Origin: Oscillospiraceae bacterium
GTDB taxonomy: Bacteria > Bacillota > Clostridia > Oscillospirales > Ruminococcaceae
Direction of reading: 5' to 3'
Length of the DNA: 64,000 nt
Assembly (NCBI GenBank): GCA_021200775.1
Contig: JAJQGB010000004.1
Location: 424,039-488,038 of the forward strand
Made by a program: the position numbers and the translations under genes. The notes under the pieces are model-generated. The model was not told the origin of the DNA and searched no databases. It worked only from the letters and a program-made list of their open reading frames with translations. This document shows, one piece after another, positions 17,165 to 26,014 of this stretch (its first letter is position 1; every line of letters begins with the position of its first letter).

Positions 17165-17863
17165 ATGTCAACAAAAGTGAAGAAAAGACATCCACTCAGA
17201 AATATATTTATATTTATCGTGATTATCGCAGTTGGAGTTTACATCTACGAGAATACGAAGCCGCAGAATATGATATATCTCAGTGACGTTATAGACTACA
17301 ATCAGAACCCCGACTACCCTACCGGGTGTGAAAGTGCATCACTTTACATACTTCTTCAGTACTACGGCGTTGACGTCACCATGGAGGAGATTGTCGAAGC
17401 CCTGCCGAAGGGTCCAACACCATACGAAGTTGACGGTGTTCTTTACGGAGCGAACCCCGAAAGAGAGTTTGTCGGCGACCCGAGGGATTCAAGCTCCTAC
17501 GGCGTATTCAACGAACCGATAAGAGAAACCGCCGAGCAATTCAAGTCGGGAGCAATCGCCAAGAGTGGCGCAACTCTTGAAGATATCAAAGAAATCATTG
17601 CAAGCGGCAATCCGGTTGAAGCCTGGTACACTACCAACATCGAGGGCGGCATCCAGTACCGCAGAGAATGGCTCGACTACGAAACCGGTGAAACAGTAAA
17701 ATGGCCTGCCTATGAGCACGCCGTAGTCATCTACGGCTTCGACAACTACAACAACGTCCTTTATAAAGACCCGAACACCGGAGGCTCCCACGCTATGGGC
17801 TGGGACACCTTCAAGGAAGCGTTTGATGAACTGGGCGGGATGATTGTTTATTATGAGGAGTAA
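17165..17863 (+). CDS. C39-like papain-fold cysteine peptidase, membrane-anchored
   Basis: 232 aa. One N-terminal transmembrane helix (about 13-28), then a Peptidase_C39_2-type domain: C55 in YPTGCESASL, H185 in YEHAVVIYGFD and D202 in YKDPNTGG. Active site is outside the membrane. This family includes bacteriocin-leader-like and surface peptidases without the ABC transporter part. Start ATG 17165 with GGAG 9 nt upstream is preferred to ATG 17150. Single-gene unit with its own promoter and terminator. Confidence 0.82.
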   Translation: MSTKVKKRHPLRNIFIFIVIIAVGVYIYENTKPQNMIYLSDVIDYNQNPDYPTGCESASLYILLQYYGVDVTMEEIVEALPKGPTPYEVDGVLYGANPEREFVGDPRDSSSYGVFNEPIRETAEQFKSGAIAKSGATLEDIKEIIASGNPVEAWYTTNIEGGIQYRREWLDYETGETVKWPAYEHAVVIYGFDNYNNVLYKDPNTGGSHAMGWDTFKEAFDELGGMIVYYEE

Positions 17864-17866
17864 AAT

Positions 17867-17903
17867 AAAACCGGCTCGATGGGATTCCACTGAGCCGGTT
17901 TTT
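17867..17903. terminator. Terminator, usable in both directions
   Basis: Stem AAAACCGGCTC / GAGCCGGTTTT with a T-run on the plus strand and an A-run before it; lies between convergent genes (peptidase, asnB). Confidence 0.75.
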
Positions 17904-17906
17904 ATC

Positions 17907-17952
17907 GTCGGCGAAGCCGACACATTCATTGTACATTGTACATTATACATTG
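17907..17952. repeat. Short intergenic repeat: hairpin plus ATTGTACATT-type tandem
   Basis: GTCGGC / GCCGAC hairpin (17907-17921) followed by near-identical units CATTGTA, CATTGTA, CATTATA, CATTGG (17926-17952). This composite looks like the small mobile-type intergenic elements of gut Clostridia. Confidence 0.55.
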
Positions 17953-17954
17953 GT

Positions 17955-19535
17955 TTATTCACCGCTGGCGCCATAGTTCGAGAGAACTCGGGCGGATGGG
18001 TCGTTGACGTTACAGCCTTCCCAGGACTTGTTAGGCATCCAGAAGTCTACTACCATTTCGGCGTTGCCGGGGTAGTACTTCTCGAAGATTTCACGGTATA
18101 AGAGAGATTCTTTCGTGAAGGGCTTTGCAAACGTGTATTTGTCGCAGAGAGCTTCAAATTCTTCGTCAGAATAGGTCTCCTCGGCGTACTCTTTCAGATA
18201 GTCGACCATCGAGTGACCGACGGCGTCGGAGAAGGCGGCTTTTTCGCGGTAAAGAATGTCGTGCGGAAGATAATCGCCCTCGAAAGCGTGGCGAAGAAGA
18301 TACTTGCCCTTGCCGTAGGTGTTGAGCTTCATTTCCGGGTCAACCGCCATGACATACTTCACAAAATCAAGGTCGCCGAACGGCACTCTCGCTTCAAGAG
18401 AGTTTACCGAAATGCAACGGTCGGCACGAAGAACATCATACATATGGAGCTCGTGAACTCGCTTTTCGGCTTCCTTCTGGAAGGCTTTGGCGTCGGGAGC
18501 GAAATCGGTGTATTTATAACCGAAGAGCTCGTCCGAAATCTCGCCGGTGAGAAGAACTCGGATGTCGGTGTTCTCGTGAATCCACTTGCAGAGAAGGTAC
18601 ATGCCCATGCTCGCGCGAATTGTTGTTATGTCGTAGGTGCCGAGCATCTCAATAACAGATTCAAGAGAGCTGAGAACTATCTCCTTGTTGATGATTACTT
18701 CCGTGTGGTCGCTGTGGATATAATCGGCTACCTGCTTGGCGTATTTGAGGTCGATTGCGTCCTCGCTCATGCCAATCGCAAAAGTGCGAATCGGCTTATC
18801 AGAGCACTGCTGTGCTACAGCACAGACCAAGGACGAGTCTAGCCCTCCCGACAGGAGGAAACCCACTTTCGCATCTGCTACAAGCCTCTTCTTGATCCCC
18901 TTTGTTAATTTGTCGTGGATGTTAGAACAGACCTCATCGAGGCTTGCCTTGATAACACCCTCAGGCTTGGATATGTCGCAGTAGCTTATGAACTCCCCTG
19001 CCTTGTAGTAGCACCCTGGCGGGAAGGGCATGACTCTATCGCATATGGGCACGAGATTTTTCGGTTCACTTGCGAATACTATCTTATCATCACAGTCATA
19101 GCCGTAATACAGCGGTCGGATTCCAATCGGGTCTCTTGCGGCGATGAACTCTTTTATCCTGCCGTCAAAAATAATCATTGCGAACTCAGCATCGAGCATT
19201 TTGAACATGTCGGTTCCGTATTCAAAATATAACGGAAGAATTATCTCACAGTCGGAGCCGCTCTTGAATTTGTAGCCTTTTTTTATAAGCTCGTCTTTAA
19301 GCTTCTCAAAGCCGTAGAGCTCGCCGTTGCAGACCACTGCGGAACCGTCAAGCTCGAACGGTTGCATTCCCTCAGGCGTCAAGCCCATGATGGCAAGACG
19401 GTGGAAACCGAGAAGTCCGGAACCGGTATCAATAATTCTTGAATCATCCGGTCCACGGGAAATTGTTTTGTCAAAACCTTTTTTAAATTCCGAAAAAGAG
19501 ACACCGCTTTTACAGTAACCCATAATCGAACACAT
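17955..19535 (-). CDS. asnB: Asparagine synthetase B (glutamine-hydrolysing)
   Basis: 526 aa. Makes asparagine from aspartate, glutamine and ATP. ATG at 19535 gives N-terminal Met-Cys-Ser-Ile-Met-Gly, so Cys2 becomes the glutaminase nucleophile after Met removal; a longer open frame upstream would destroy this. N-terminal glutaminase domain (1-190) with SRGPDDS and the CNGE motif; synthetase PP-loop SGGLDSS near 230. GGAGAG precedes the start at 9 nt. Lies downstream of the amtB-glnK and glnN genes and has its own promoter and a T-box leader, so its expression should rise when tRNA-Asn is uncharged. Confidence 0.94.
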   Translation of the reverse strand: MCSIMGYCKSGVSFSEFKKGFDKTISRGPDDSRIIDTGSGLLGFHRLAIMGLTPEGMQPFELDGSAVVCNGELYGFEKLKDELIKKGYKFKSGSDCEIILPLYFEYGTDMFKMLDAEFAMIIFDGRIKEFIAARDPIGIRPLYYGYDCDDKIVFASEPKNLVPICDRVMPFPPGCYYKAGEFISYCDISKPEGVIKASLDEVCSNIHDKLTKGIKKRLVADAKVGFLLSGGLDSSLVCAVAQQCSDKPIRTFAIGMSEDAIDLKYAKQVADYIHSDHTEVIINKEIVLSSLESVIEMLGTYDITTIRASMGMYLLCKWIHENTDIRVLLTGEISDELFGYKYTDFAPDAKAFQKEAEKRVHELHMYDVLRADRCISVNSLEARVPFGDLDFVKYVMAVDPEMKLNTYGKGKYLLRHAFEGDYLPHDILYREKAAFSDAVGHSMVDYLKEYAEETYSDEEFEALCDKYTFAKPFTKESLLYREIFEKYYPGNAEMVVDFWMPNKSWEGCNVNDPSARVLSNYGASGE

Positions 19536-19547
19536 AAGTACATCTCT

Positions 19548-19836
19548 CCTATACTTTAAGTCAGCATTCGATAGGGCAAGTGCTGTTACTCGCGGTGCCA
19601 CCTATCTTTTCAGTAATGCAAGAATATCTTGCAACTTCTCCGGGCTTCAACCAAAGCCCTTCCCTTTTAACGCAGGGAATACGGCGCACCTACTAAGAAA
19701 AACTTTTCAGATTGCAGCTTACTCGGGGTTACCTCTGCGGCGCATATCTATGCACTCTCAGCTCGGTTTCGTAAAAACCGTGTGCAGATCTCTTTGAAAC
19801 TGTGTGCCGCAGGGCATATCCGAGTTCAAACGCTTT
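19548..19836 (-). promoter_or_regulatory. T-box riboswitch, Asn specifier, probably translational
   Basis: On the minus strand the leader has Stem I closed by ACTCGG/CCGAGT and CTGCGG/CCGCAG; the 3' side of the internal loop reads AGGTAACC, giving an AAC (Asn) specifier at 19730-19728. A TGCAAGA/TCTTGCA hairpin follows, then the T-box GGTGGCACCGCGAG (around 19604-19590). The T-box GATAGG (19606-19601) can pair with CCTATC (19575-19570). The same CCTAT can instead pair with ATAGG of the asnB ribosome site (19552-19548). No T-run follows, so control is likely at translation initiation. T-box identity is firm; the translational mechanism is inference. Confidence 0.85.
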
Positions 19837-19842
19837 TAGAAT

Positions 19843-19848
19843 ATTATA
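19843..19848 (-). promoter_or_regulatory. -10 element for the asnB T-box transcript
   Basis: TATAAT on the minus strand (19848-19843), just inside the gap after the amtB-glnK stop codon. No good -35 at 17 bp; a TTGAGT lies at only 14 bp, within the end of the upstream gene. Confidence 0.45.
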
Positions 19849-19860
19849 TCAGGGAATTTT

Positions 19861-21594
19861 TTACTCAACGTCCTGCAACGCGTCGAAGCCTTCTTCGCCG
19901 GTTCTTACCTTGACGACATTCTCGACGTCATAGACGAATATCTTGCCGTCGCCGATGTGACCGGTATAGAGAACCTTCTTTGCTGTTTCGATGACGTGAC
20001 GAACAGGAATCTTGGATACTACGATGTCAACCTGAACCTTCGGGAGGAGGTTAGTCTCAACTGCAACGCCTCTGTAGTACTCAGGCTTACCACCCTGCTG
20101 TCCACAGCCCAGAACATGGGTAACAGTCATACCGGTGATGCCTAAGCTCATCATAGCGTGCTTCAGCTCGTCAAACTTAGACTCCTTGCAGATAATCTCG
20201 ACCTTCGTAAACTTGGGCGACTCGCCATCTTCGGTGAAGGCGGGAACCTTCTTGACAGGGATTGCTTCGGCAACAGGAACATCAGATGTTACTGCTACAA
20301 TACCGTCGGCAGGAGCGTATGAGGAATACTTGCTGACAGCAGGAACAAAGTCGGGATATGCGCTGGGAAGACCGTGCTCGCTGATATCGAGACCTGCGAT
20401 TTCGTCCTCCGCAGAAGCTCTTAAACCGTGGAACTTTTTAATAAGTGCAAAAGTTATTACCATCATAACCACGGCATAGATGCCTACTGTAACAACGCCG
20501 AGAAGCTGGAGCCCGAACTGCTTGAACGAACCGGTGTAGAAGAGACCAGAGAGTCCCGCAGGAGCGTCAGGGTTCGCAAGGAGTCCTACAGCCAATGTTC
20601 CCCATACGCCGTTTGCCATATGTACGCCTACGGCGCCGACGGGATCGTCGATGTGAAGCTTTAAGTCGAGGAATTCGACGACAAATACAACCAGGAAGCC
20701 GGAAACTAATCCTACAACTACAGCACCGATTGCATCGAGAGCATCACATCCTGCCGTGATTCCGACGAGTCCTGCCAAAGAAGCATTGAGACACATCGAG
20801 ACATCAGGCTTTCCGTTCTTGACCCATGTGAAAATCATGGTCGTAACAGTCGCCACTGAGGGTGCAATGGTGGTGGTGAGGAAGATGGAGGCAAGTTCGG
20901 ATGCAGTAGTTGCAGCCGCTCCGTTGAATCCATACCAGCCGAGCCAGAGAATGAACACGCCCAGCGCACCGAGGGTTATTGAGTGTCCGGGAATGGCGTT
21001 GACTTTTGTCACCTTGCCGTTCTCGTCCTTGACATACTTGCCAATACGGGGACCAAGGAAGATTGCGCCTACGAGTGCGGCTAGACCGCCGACCATATGA
21101 ATAGCGCAGGAGCCTGCATAATCGTGGAAGCCGAGCTGTGAAAGCCAGCCGCCGCCCCAAATCCAGTGTGCCTCAATCGGGTAAACCAGTAAGGAAATTA
21201 CCGCCGAATAGATGCAGTATGCCGAGAACTTGGTTCTCTCCGCCATAGCTCCAGAAACGATGGTTGCGGTTGTGGCGCAGAAAACGAGGTTGAATACGAA
21301 TGTGGATGCTCCGGTGAAGCTTCCGTCAGCGGGCGAAGCGATAAACTCTTTAAAGTTCGTCCACAAGTCCATGTTTGGCAGACCGATGAGTCCGAAGAGT
21401 GTGTCCTCGCCCATCATGATTGAATAACCGAGAAGTGAGAATACTACTGTACCGATACAGAAGTCCATCAGGTTCTTCATAATGATGTTGCCGGCGTTCT
21501 TTGCCCTCGTAAAGCCGGTCTCCACCATTGCGAATCCTGCCTGCATCCAGAATACCAAAGCGGCTCCAATCAAAAACCAAAATTCTACTGTCAT
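19861..21594 (-). CDS. amtB: Ammonium transporter fused to its P-II regulator (AmtB-GlnK)
   Basis: 577 aa in two parts. Residues 1 to about 410 are an Amt/Rh channel with eleven hydrophobic segments and typical stretches (FVFNLVFCATTATIVSGAMAE, GGLAALVGA, ALGVFILWLGWYGFNG). After a linker, residues about 462-570 are a complete P-II protein: T-loop EYYRGV with Tyr506/507 at the uridylylation position, and YTGHIGDGKIFV that binds ATP/2-oxoglutarate. Normally GlnK is a separate gene and plugs the channel as a trimer; here one plug domain is covalently attached per channel monomer. AAGGGGG precedes the ATG. Lies between the type III glutamine synthetase and asnB genes. Confidence 0.93.
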   Translation of the reverse strand: MTVEFWFLIGAALVFWMQAGFAMVETGFTRAKNAGNIIMKNLMDFCIGTVVFSLLGYSIMMGEDTLFGLIGLPNMDLWTNFKEFIASPADGSFTGASTFVFNLVFCATTATIVSGAMAERTKFSAYCIYSAVISLLVYPIEAHWIWGGGWLSQLGFHDYAGSCAIHMVGGLAALVGAIFLGPRIGKYVKDENGKVTKVNAIPGHSITLGALGVFILWLGWYGFNGAAATTASELASIFLTTTIAPSVATVTTMIFTWVKNGKPDVSMCLNASLAGLVGITAGCDALDAIGAVVVGLVSGFLVVFVVEFLDLKLHIDDPVGAVGVHMANGVWGTLAVGLLANPDAPAGLSGLFYTGSFKQFGLQLLGVVTVGIYAVVMMVITFALIKKFHGLRASAEDEIAGLDISEHGLPSAYPDFVPAVSKYSSYAPADGIVAVTSDVPVAEAIPVKKVPAFTEDGESPKFTKVEIICKESKFDELKHAMMSLGITGMTVTHVLGCGQQGGKPEYYRGVAVETNLLPKVQVDIVVSKIPVRHVIETAKKVLYTGHIGDGKIFVYDVENVVKVRTGEEGFDALQDVE

Positions 21595-21627
21595 TGTCTT
21601 TTCCCCCTTGTTGAATTAGGTTTCGCT

Positions 21628-21658
21628 ACAGGATTAAGAGGGTATTCTTAAATCCTGT
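21628..21658 (-). other. Hairpin between glnN and amtB-glnK
   Basis: Minus strand arms ACAGGATTTAAGA and TCTTAATCCTGT (one bulged T), loop ATACCC. No T-run follows, so it is not a simple terminator; it could stabilise the upstream mRNA or attenuate entry into the transporter gene. Confidence 0.55.
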
Positions 21659-21685
21659 TGCGTCGCCTGAAAAGAAAAGTATTTA

Positions 21686-23779
21686 TCACACCCCGAACAG
21701 AAGATCTCCGTAGGTCGGGAATGGCCAATAACTCTTGGCGGTTACTGTCTCCGCCTCGTCACAAGGTGTTCTCAGTGCGTCCATCTTAGGAATAACAGAA
21801 TCCTTGATGAACATCGCCGCCTCGGTGACGTCTGTCAGTTTCTTATACTCATTGACTGCCTCTTCAAGCTCATCTGTAGCGGCATCAATCTGGTCTTCGA
21901 GAGATGCAAGCTTCGAGATAAGCTTCGACTCATATCCGCAAGCGGCGTCGGGAGCGGCTGTCTTCTTCTGGTTCAAAGCCTTTGCAAGGTCAGCCTCGTA
22001 TGCACTGACTGCGGGCATAATCTCCTTACGTGCCATGTTGAGCATGGTCTCGGCTTCGATATGTACTGTCTTGTGATAGTTTTCAAGAAGAATCTCGTAA
22101 CGGGATTCGAGCTCAGGCTTCGAATATACCTTATGACGAGTGAGCATATCCACATTCTTCTCATCAAGAAGCTTAGGCATTGCGTCCGGAGTAGTTTTGA
22201 GATTCGAGAGTCCTCTTACCTCGGTAGCTTCCTTAATCCAAGCGTCGTCATAGCCGTTGCCGTTGAAGATGATTCTCTTGTGATCCTTGATGGTCTTCTT
22301 AATCATCTCATGGAGAGCGGTCTCAAAGTCCTCAGCGCCTTCAAGTCTGTCTGCGTAAATCTTCAAAGACTCAGCAACTGCGGAGTTGAGCATGATGTTT
22401 GCGCAAGCGATACTGTTTGAAGAGCCCAACATTCTGAACTCGAACTTGTTGCCGGTGAATGCGAACGGTGAAGTTCTGTTACGGTCGGTTGTATCACGGA
22501 AGAACTTGGGAAGAACATGTACGCCGAGCTTCATGATGGTCTTCTCGGTTCCGTTGTAGGGCTTGTCGTTCTCGATAGCGTCGAGAACTGCGGTAAGCTC
22601 GTCGCCCAAGAACATCGAGATAACAGCCGGAGGAGCCTCGTTGGCGCCGAGTCTGTGGTCGTTGCCGGCGGTTGCGACGGAAAGTCTAAGCAAATCCTGA
22701 TAATCATCGACTGCCTTGATTACAGCGCAGAGGAAGAGAAGGAACTGAGCGTTCTCGTAAGGAGTTTCGCCGGGAGTGAGAAGGTTGACTCCTGTATCGG
22801 TTGCGAGCGACCAGTTGTTGTGCTTGCCGGAACCGTTGACGCCTGCAAAGGGCTTCTCATGAAGGAGGCATACAAGACCATGTCTGTCTGCAACCTTCTG
22901 CATAATCTCCATAGTGAGTTGGTTGTTATCGGTTGCGATATTTGTTGTAGAATAAACAGGTGCGAGCTCGTGCTGAGCAGGTGCAACCTCGTTATGTTCT
23001 GTCTTAGCAAGGATCCCTAATTTCCAGAGCTCCTCGTTCAGGTCTTCCATATAAGCGGTAACTCTCGGTTTGATGACTCCGAAGTAGTGGTCGTCGAGCT
23101 CCTGACCCTTGGGTGCCGGTGCACCGAATAGGGTTCTGCCGGTGAAGATGAGGTCCTTGCGCTTGTTGTACATTTCCTTGTCGATAAGGAAGTATTCCTG
23201 CTCGGGTCCGACGGAAGTCTTTACGCACTTTACATCGGTATTGCCGAAGAGTCTCAAAATTCTCAGAGCCTGCTTGTTGAGAGCCTGCATTGAACGGAGT
23301 AACGGAGTCTTCTTGTCGAGAGCTTCGCCGCCGTATGAGCAGAAAGCAGTCGGAATACAGAGCGTCTTTCCCTTGATGAAGGCGTATGAAGTAGGATCCC
23401 AAGCTGTATAGCCTCTAGCCTCGAAGGTAGCTCTTAATCCGCCAGACGGGAAGGAAGAAGCATCGGGTTCGCCCTTGATGAGTTCCTTGCCGGAGAATTC
23501 CATTAAAACTCCTCCGTCAGGTGCGGGAGAAATAAATGAGTCGTGCTTTTCAGCGGTGATTCCGGTAAGCGGCTGGAACCAGTGAGTGTAGTGGGTTGCA
23601 CCGTTCTCGACTGCCCAGTCCTTCATAGCCTGTGCTACTGCGTCTGCGACCTCAATGTCAAGTCTTGCATTCTCGACAATGGTCTTGTTCAGGGAATTAT
23701 AGACCTTTGACGAGAGTCTTGCCTTCATCTCGCGGTCATCAAATACCATACATCCAAAATACTCGGGTATCTTTTTCAT
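21686..23779 (-). CDS. glnN: Glutamine synthetase type III (GlnN)
   Basis: 697 aa, the length of the GSIII family (about 700, against 450-470 for GSI). Makes glutamine from glutamate, ammonia and ATP as a double-ring dodecamer. Family stretches: YFGCMVFDD at the start, [58 protein letters not shown] and [16 protein letters not shown] 23779 has AAAGGAG at 8 nt; the longer frame to 23887 crosses the leader hairpin and is rejected. With the ammonium channel and asparagine synthetase downstream it forms an ammonium-assimilation block. Confidence 0.95.
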   Translation of the reverse strand: MKKIPEYFGCMVFDDREMKARLSSKVYNSLNKTIVENARLDIEVADAVAQAMKDWAVENGATHYTHWFQPLTGITAEKHDSFISPAPDGGVLMEFSGKELIKGEPDASSFPSGGLRATFEARGYTAWDPTSYAFIKGKTLCIPTAFCSYGGEALDKKTPLLRSMQALNKQALRILRLFGNTDVKCVKTSVGPEQEYFLIDKEMYNKRKDLIFTGRTLFGAPAPKGQELDDHYFGVIKPRVTAYMEDLNEELWKLGILAKTEHNEVAPAQHELAPVYSTTNIATDNNQLTMEIMQKVADRHGLVCLLHEKPFAGVNGSGKHNNWSLATDTGVNLLTPGETPYENAQFLLFLCAVIKAVDDYQDLLRLSVATAGNDHRLGANEAPPAVISMFLGDELTAVLDAIENDKPYNGTEKTIMKLGVHVLPKFFRDTTDRNRTSPFAFTGNKFEFRMLGSSNSIACANIMLNSAVAESLKIYADRLEGAEDFETALHEMIKKTIKDHKRIIFNGNGYDDAWIKEATEVRGLSNLKTTPDAMPKLLDEKNVDMLTRHKVYSKPELESRYEILLENYHKTVHIEAETMLNMARKEIMPAVSAYEADLAKALNQKKTAAPDAACGYESKLISKLASLEDQIDAATDELEEAVNEYKKLTDVTEAAMFIKDSVIPKMDALRTPCDEAETVTAKSYWPFPTYGDLLFGV

Positions 23780-23847
23780 GTGAAACGCTCCTTTTAGATA
23801 TTTCCGGGATACGATACTGATGGTTGTATCTATGTCCCGATTAACAA

Positions 23848-23897
23848 AAAAGGCGTCCTTGGGAACATCCCAATACGGGGTTCTCAAAGACGTCTTT
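23848..23897 (-). promoter_or_regulatory. Terminator-like attenuator in the glnN leader
   Basis: On the minus strand a long two-tier hairpin: outer AAAG-a-CGTC / GACG-c-CTTT, inner TTGAGAAC / GTTCCCAA and CCC/GGG, followed by a run of six T (23851-23846). It sits between the promoter and the start codon, about 70 nt before the gene, so full-length transcription requires read-through or antitermination. Clostridial GSIII genes are known to be controlled by ANTAR antiterminators, but I do not see the double AnnGnn hairpin that such proteins bind. Confidence 0.65.
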
Positions 23898-23911
23898 GCC
23901 TTATGCGTTAC

Positions 23912-23939
23912 ATTATACTCATAAAAATCTTTTTGTCAA
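23912..23939 (-). promoter_or_regulatory. glnN promoter
   Basis: TTGACA (23939-23934) and TATAAT (23917-23912) separated by 16 bp on the minus strand. Confidence 0.75.
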
Positions 23940-24022
23940 CGCTTTTTTGAATTTTCGCCCTTTAGACGAAAGAAAGCGAGTTTTGTTAGTCATCCTTGGG
24001 GCGATTTGCATAAAAACCGGTG

Positions 24023-24685
24023 TCAGATTTTCACCTGGTAGTCGACATGGGCGTTTTCGGAGATTTCAAGGCTTTCGGAGTATTCAACTTTTTCAATCTC
24101 GCAACCGTCGCCTATCGTTACATTAGCACCACGGACTACGTCAGCCTTGACAAGTTCAAGACTTATCTCGTCGCCCTCGATAGTGCAGATTTCGGAATGC
24201 TTAATTTTCTTTTTTCCAAACCAATGTGCTTTCTTTTCTTTTTTGGGAGCTATTTTGATAGTTCCACCACCGATTTCATTAGCTTTGACACCATCACCAT
24301 CAAATGCGATTCTTATTTCGTCACCGTTAATAAGTCCATTGACATTTGCAACACCATCGATAGTGACTTTCTCGCCCGAAACATTGCTGTCTGCAATGAC
24401 TGAACCGGCGAACCACAATTCTCCATTGGCTTCTATGCTTTTAACTTTTGCAGAACCGGCAAGACGACAGCTTCCGCATTTTATGTCGCCGTCAACCTGA
24501 ACAGAACCAGCGATTTTGAATTCGCCTGAACATTCTACAGAACCCGCAATATGCACCGAGCCGGCACTCTTGAGACTCTGGCACCTGACATCTGATGTCA
24601 CCTCGCCTGAACCGCTTATGCTTATATTTTTATACTCTCCTCCGCCGACATTGCCTGCACCACTGATATGTACTGAATCCGCCAT
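24023..24685 (-). CDS. Bactofilin-like / polymer-forming beta-helix protein
   Basis: 220 aa of short repeating Gly/Ala/Ser-rich beta strands (units like SAGSVHIAGSVECSGEFKIAG), a basic insert KKEKKAHWFGKKK near 150, then more strands. This is the beta-helix of bactofilin-type proteins and resembles B. subtilis YhbE/YhbF, which also neighbour yhbD. Bactofilins polymerise at the membrane and scaffold wall enzymes. It begins 4 bp after the stop of the YhbD-like gene, so the two form an operon. No signal peptide. Confidence 0.8.
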   Translation of the reverse strand: MADSVHISGAGNVGGGEYKNISISGSGEVTSDVRCQSLKSAGSVHIAGSVECSGEFKIAGSVQVDGDIKCGSCRLAGSAKVKSIEANGELWFAGSVIADSNVSGEKVTIDGVANVNGLINGDEIRIAFDGDGVKANEIGGGTIKIAPKKEKKAHWFGKKKIKHSEICTIEGDEISLELVKADVVRGANVTIGDGCEIEKVEYSESLEISENAHVDYQVKI

Positions 24686-24689
24686 TATA

Positions 24690-25088
24690 CTATTCCTCCT
24701 GAGATTTATTTATTACTGTGTTGCCTGAGATAATCTCCGTCAGATCTCTCTCATCACTGCCTATCTTAACGATGACTGAAACTAAATCGGATATATTTAT
24801 CTCCTTTGTCCAATGCTTTGAATTGATGATGAGCTTCGCCTCATGCTCGGTCTTTCCCTGAAGCTCACGCGCAATCTGTTCAAGCGGAACCTGATCCTTG
24901 CGGGCGATTATCGCCTCGATACGCTCACAGATTTGCTCCTCATCAAAAAATGTCTCCTGCCCCGTGTAGGTGGACTTCTTGACAAGCCAGTCATCAGGTA
25001 TCAACCCCATCCGCTTCCAGCGGTAAAGGGTGCCATAGGAAATGTTGTACTTATTAAGAAGCTCTTTTTTGGAAATCAAACCACTCAA
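24690..25088 (-). CDS. YhbD-like HTH regulator (DUF4004-type)
   Basis: 132 aa. N-terminal helix-turn-helix of MerR type (SKKELLNKYNISYGTLYRWKRMGLIPDDWLVKK), then a helical part (EQICERIEAIIARKD) and a C-terminal domain. Matches the B. subtilis YhbD pattern, including linkage to a bactofilin-like gene. The promoter upstream contains two large palindromes, consistent with autoregulation. The effector is unknown. Confidence 0.78.
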   Translation of the reverse strand: MSGLISKKELLNKYNISYGTLYRWKRMGLIPDDWLVKKSTYTGQETFFDEEQICERIEAIIARKDQVPLEQIARELQGKTEHEAKLIINSKHWTKEINISDLVSVIVKIGSDERDLTEIISGNTVINKSQEE

Positions 25089-25181
25089 ATTATCACTCCT
25101 CTCTATTACCTGAGAAGCCTAAGCCGCCAAGTGCAAAAGCGGCTTTAAGCTTCCAAGGCTTCGGATGAAACGGTGCTTTTT

Positions 25182-25235
25182 CGTAACAATGTTATGTTAC
25201 GTTCTTATTGTAACATAACATTGTTACGTTGTCAA
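25182..25235 (-). promoter_or_regulatory. Promoter embedded in two mirror-image palindromic operators
   Basis: A perfect 19-bp inverted repeat, CGTAACAATGTTATGTTAC (25182-25200) and its complement (25210-25228), 9 bp apart. Each arm is itself palindromic (GTAACA...TGTTAC). On the minus strand TTGACA (25235-25230), 17-bp spacer and TACAAT (25212-25207): one arm fills the spacer, the other covers the start of transcription. Likely bound by the YhbD-like protein. Confidence 0.8.
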
Positions 25236-25324
25236 TAGGCAAATGCGGATTTTTTGAAATAATTTTTCACGGATAGTTGTCTCCGCAAAAAAAGGCGGGC
25301 GGATGATATCCGCCCATACATAAT

Positions 25325-26014
25325 TTAACGTCTGTCAAGTTTTGTCGCCAAGTGTGTTCCAACCGTCTGAATAATCTGCACGAGGAGAATCAGGAAGACG
25401 ACCGCAAGTAGCATTACCAGATAACGGTAGCGATAGTAGCCGTAGTTGATGGCGATTTTGCCGAGACCGCCGCCGCCGATGATGCCACTCATTGCCGAAT
25501 AGCCGAGAATCGTCGTCATTGCGGTTGTGAAGTTTGATAGAAGCGATGGGATGCTCTCTGGAATCATGACTTTCATAATAATCTGAATCGGTCTGGCACC
25601 CATGCTCTGCGCCATTTCGATGATGTTCGGGTCGAGTTCCCGAAGACTTGTCTCAACAAGTCTTGCAACAAACGGAAATGCGGCGATTACAAGAGGAACA
25701 ATAGATGCGACTGTTCCGACAACTGTTCCCACAATAAGTCTTGTCAGCGGGAAAACCATTATCATAAGAATGAGGAATGGGATTGAGCGAAGAAGATTTA
25801 TGATGACGTTGAGGACGTGAAGGAAGCCTGAAGGGATTTTCAGAATCTTCTTGTCCCCTGCTACTAAAATCACTCCAAGCGGAAGTCCGATAAGAATCGC
25901 AAAGAAGGTCGAAATGATGGTTACATAGACTGTCTCCCAGATTGCTGTGGGAAATTCACGGACGAAGATTTCAAGGGCTTCCTGCACTTCTTCGGAACTG
26001 AAAATATCAAGCAT
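25325..26014 (-). CDS. metI: Methionine ABC transporter permease MetI
   Basis: 229 aa, five hydrophobic segments and the BPD_transp_1 EAA loop (VETSLRELDPNIIEMAQSMGA). Forms the membrane channel for methionine uptake with MetN and MetQ. Overlaps metN by 8 bp. Length and sequence are typical of MetI; D- and L-methionine or related sulfur amino acids are expected substrates. Confidence 0.92.
   Translation of the reverse strand: MLDIFSSEEVQEALEIFVREFPTAIWETVYVTIISTFFAILIGLPLGVILVAGDKKILKIPSGFLHVLNVIINLLRSIPFLILMIMVFPLTRLIVGTVVGTVASIVPLVIAAFPFVARLVETSLRELDPNIIEMAQSMGARPIQIIMKVMIPESIPSLLSNFTTAMTTILGYSAMSGIIGGGGLGKIAINYGYYRYRYLVMLLAVVFLILLVQIIQTVGTHLATKLDRR

Noticed and set aside
21628..21658. ANTAR-target hairpin between glnN and amtB
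   Set aside because: Single hairpin; the loop ATACCC lacks the G at position 4 required by the AnnGnn pattern.
20428..23411. Several long antisense open frames over glnN and amtB-glnK
   Set aside because: They mirror the strong codon bias of highly conserved genes on the other strand and have no ribosome sites or family features.
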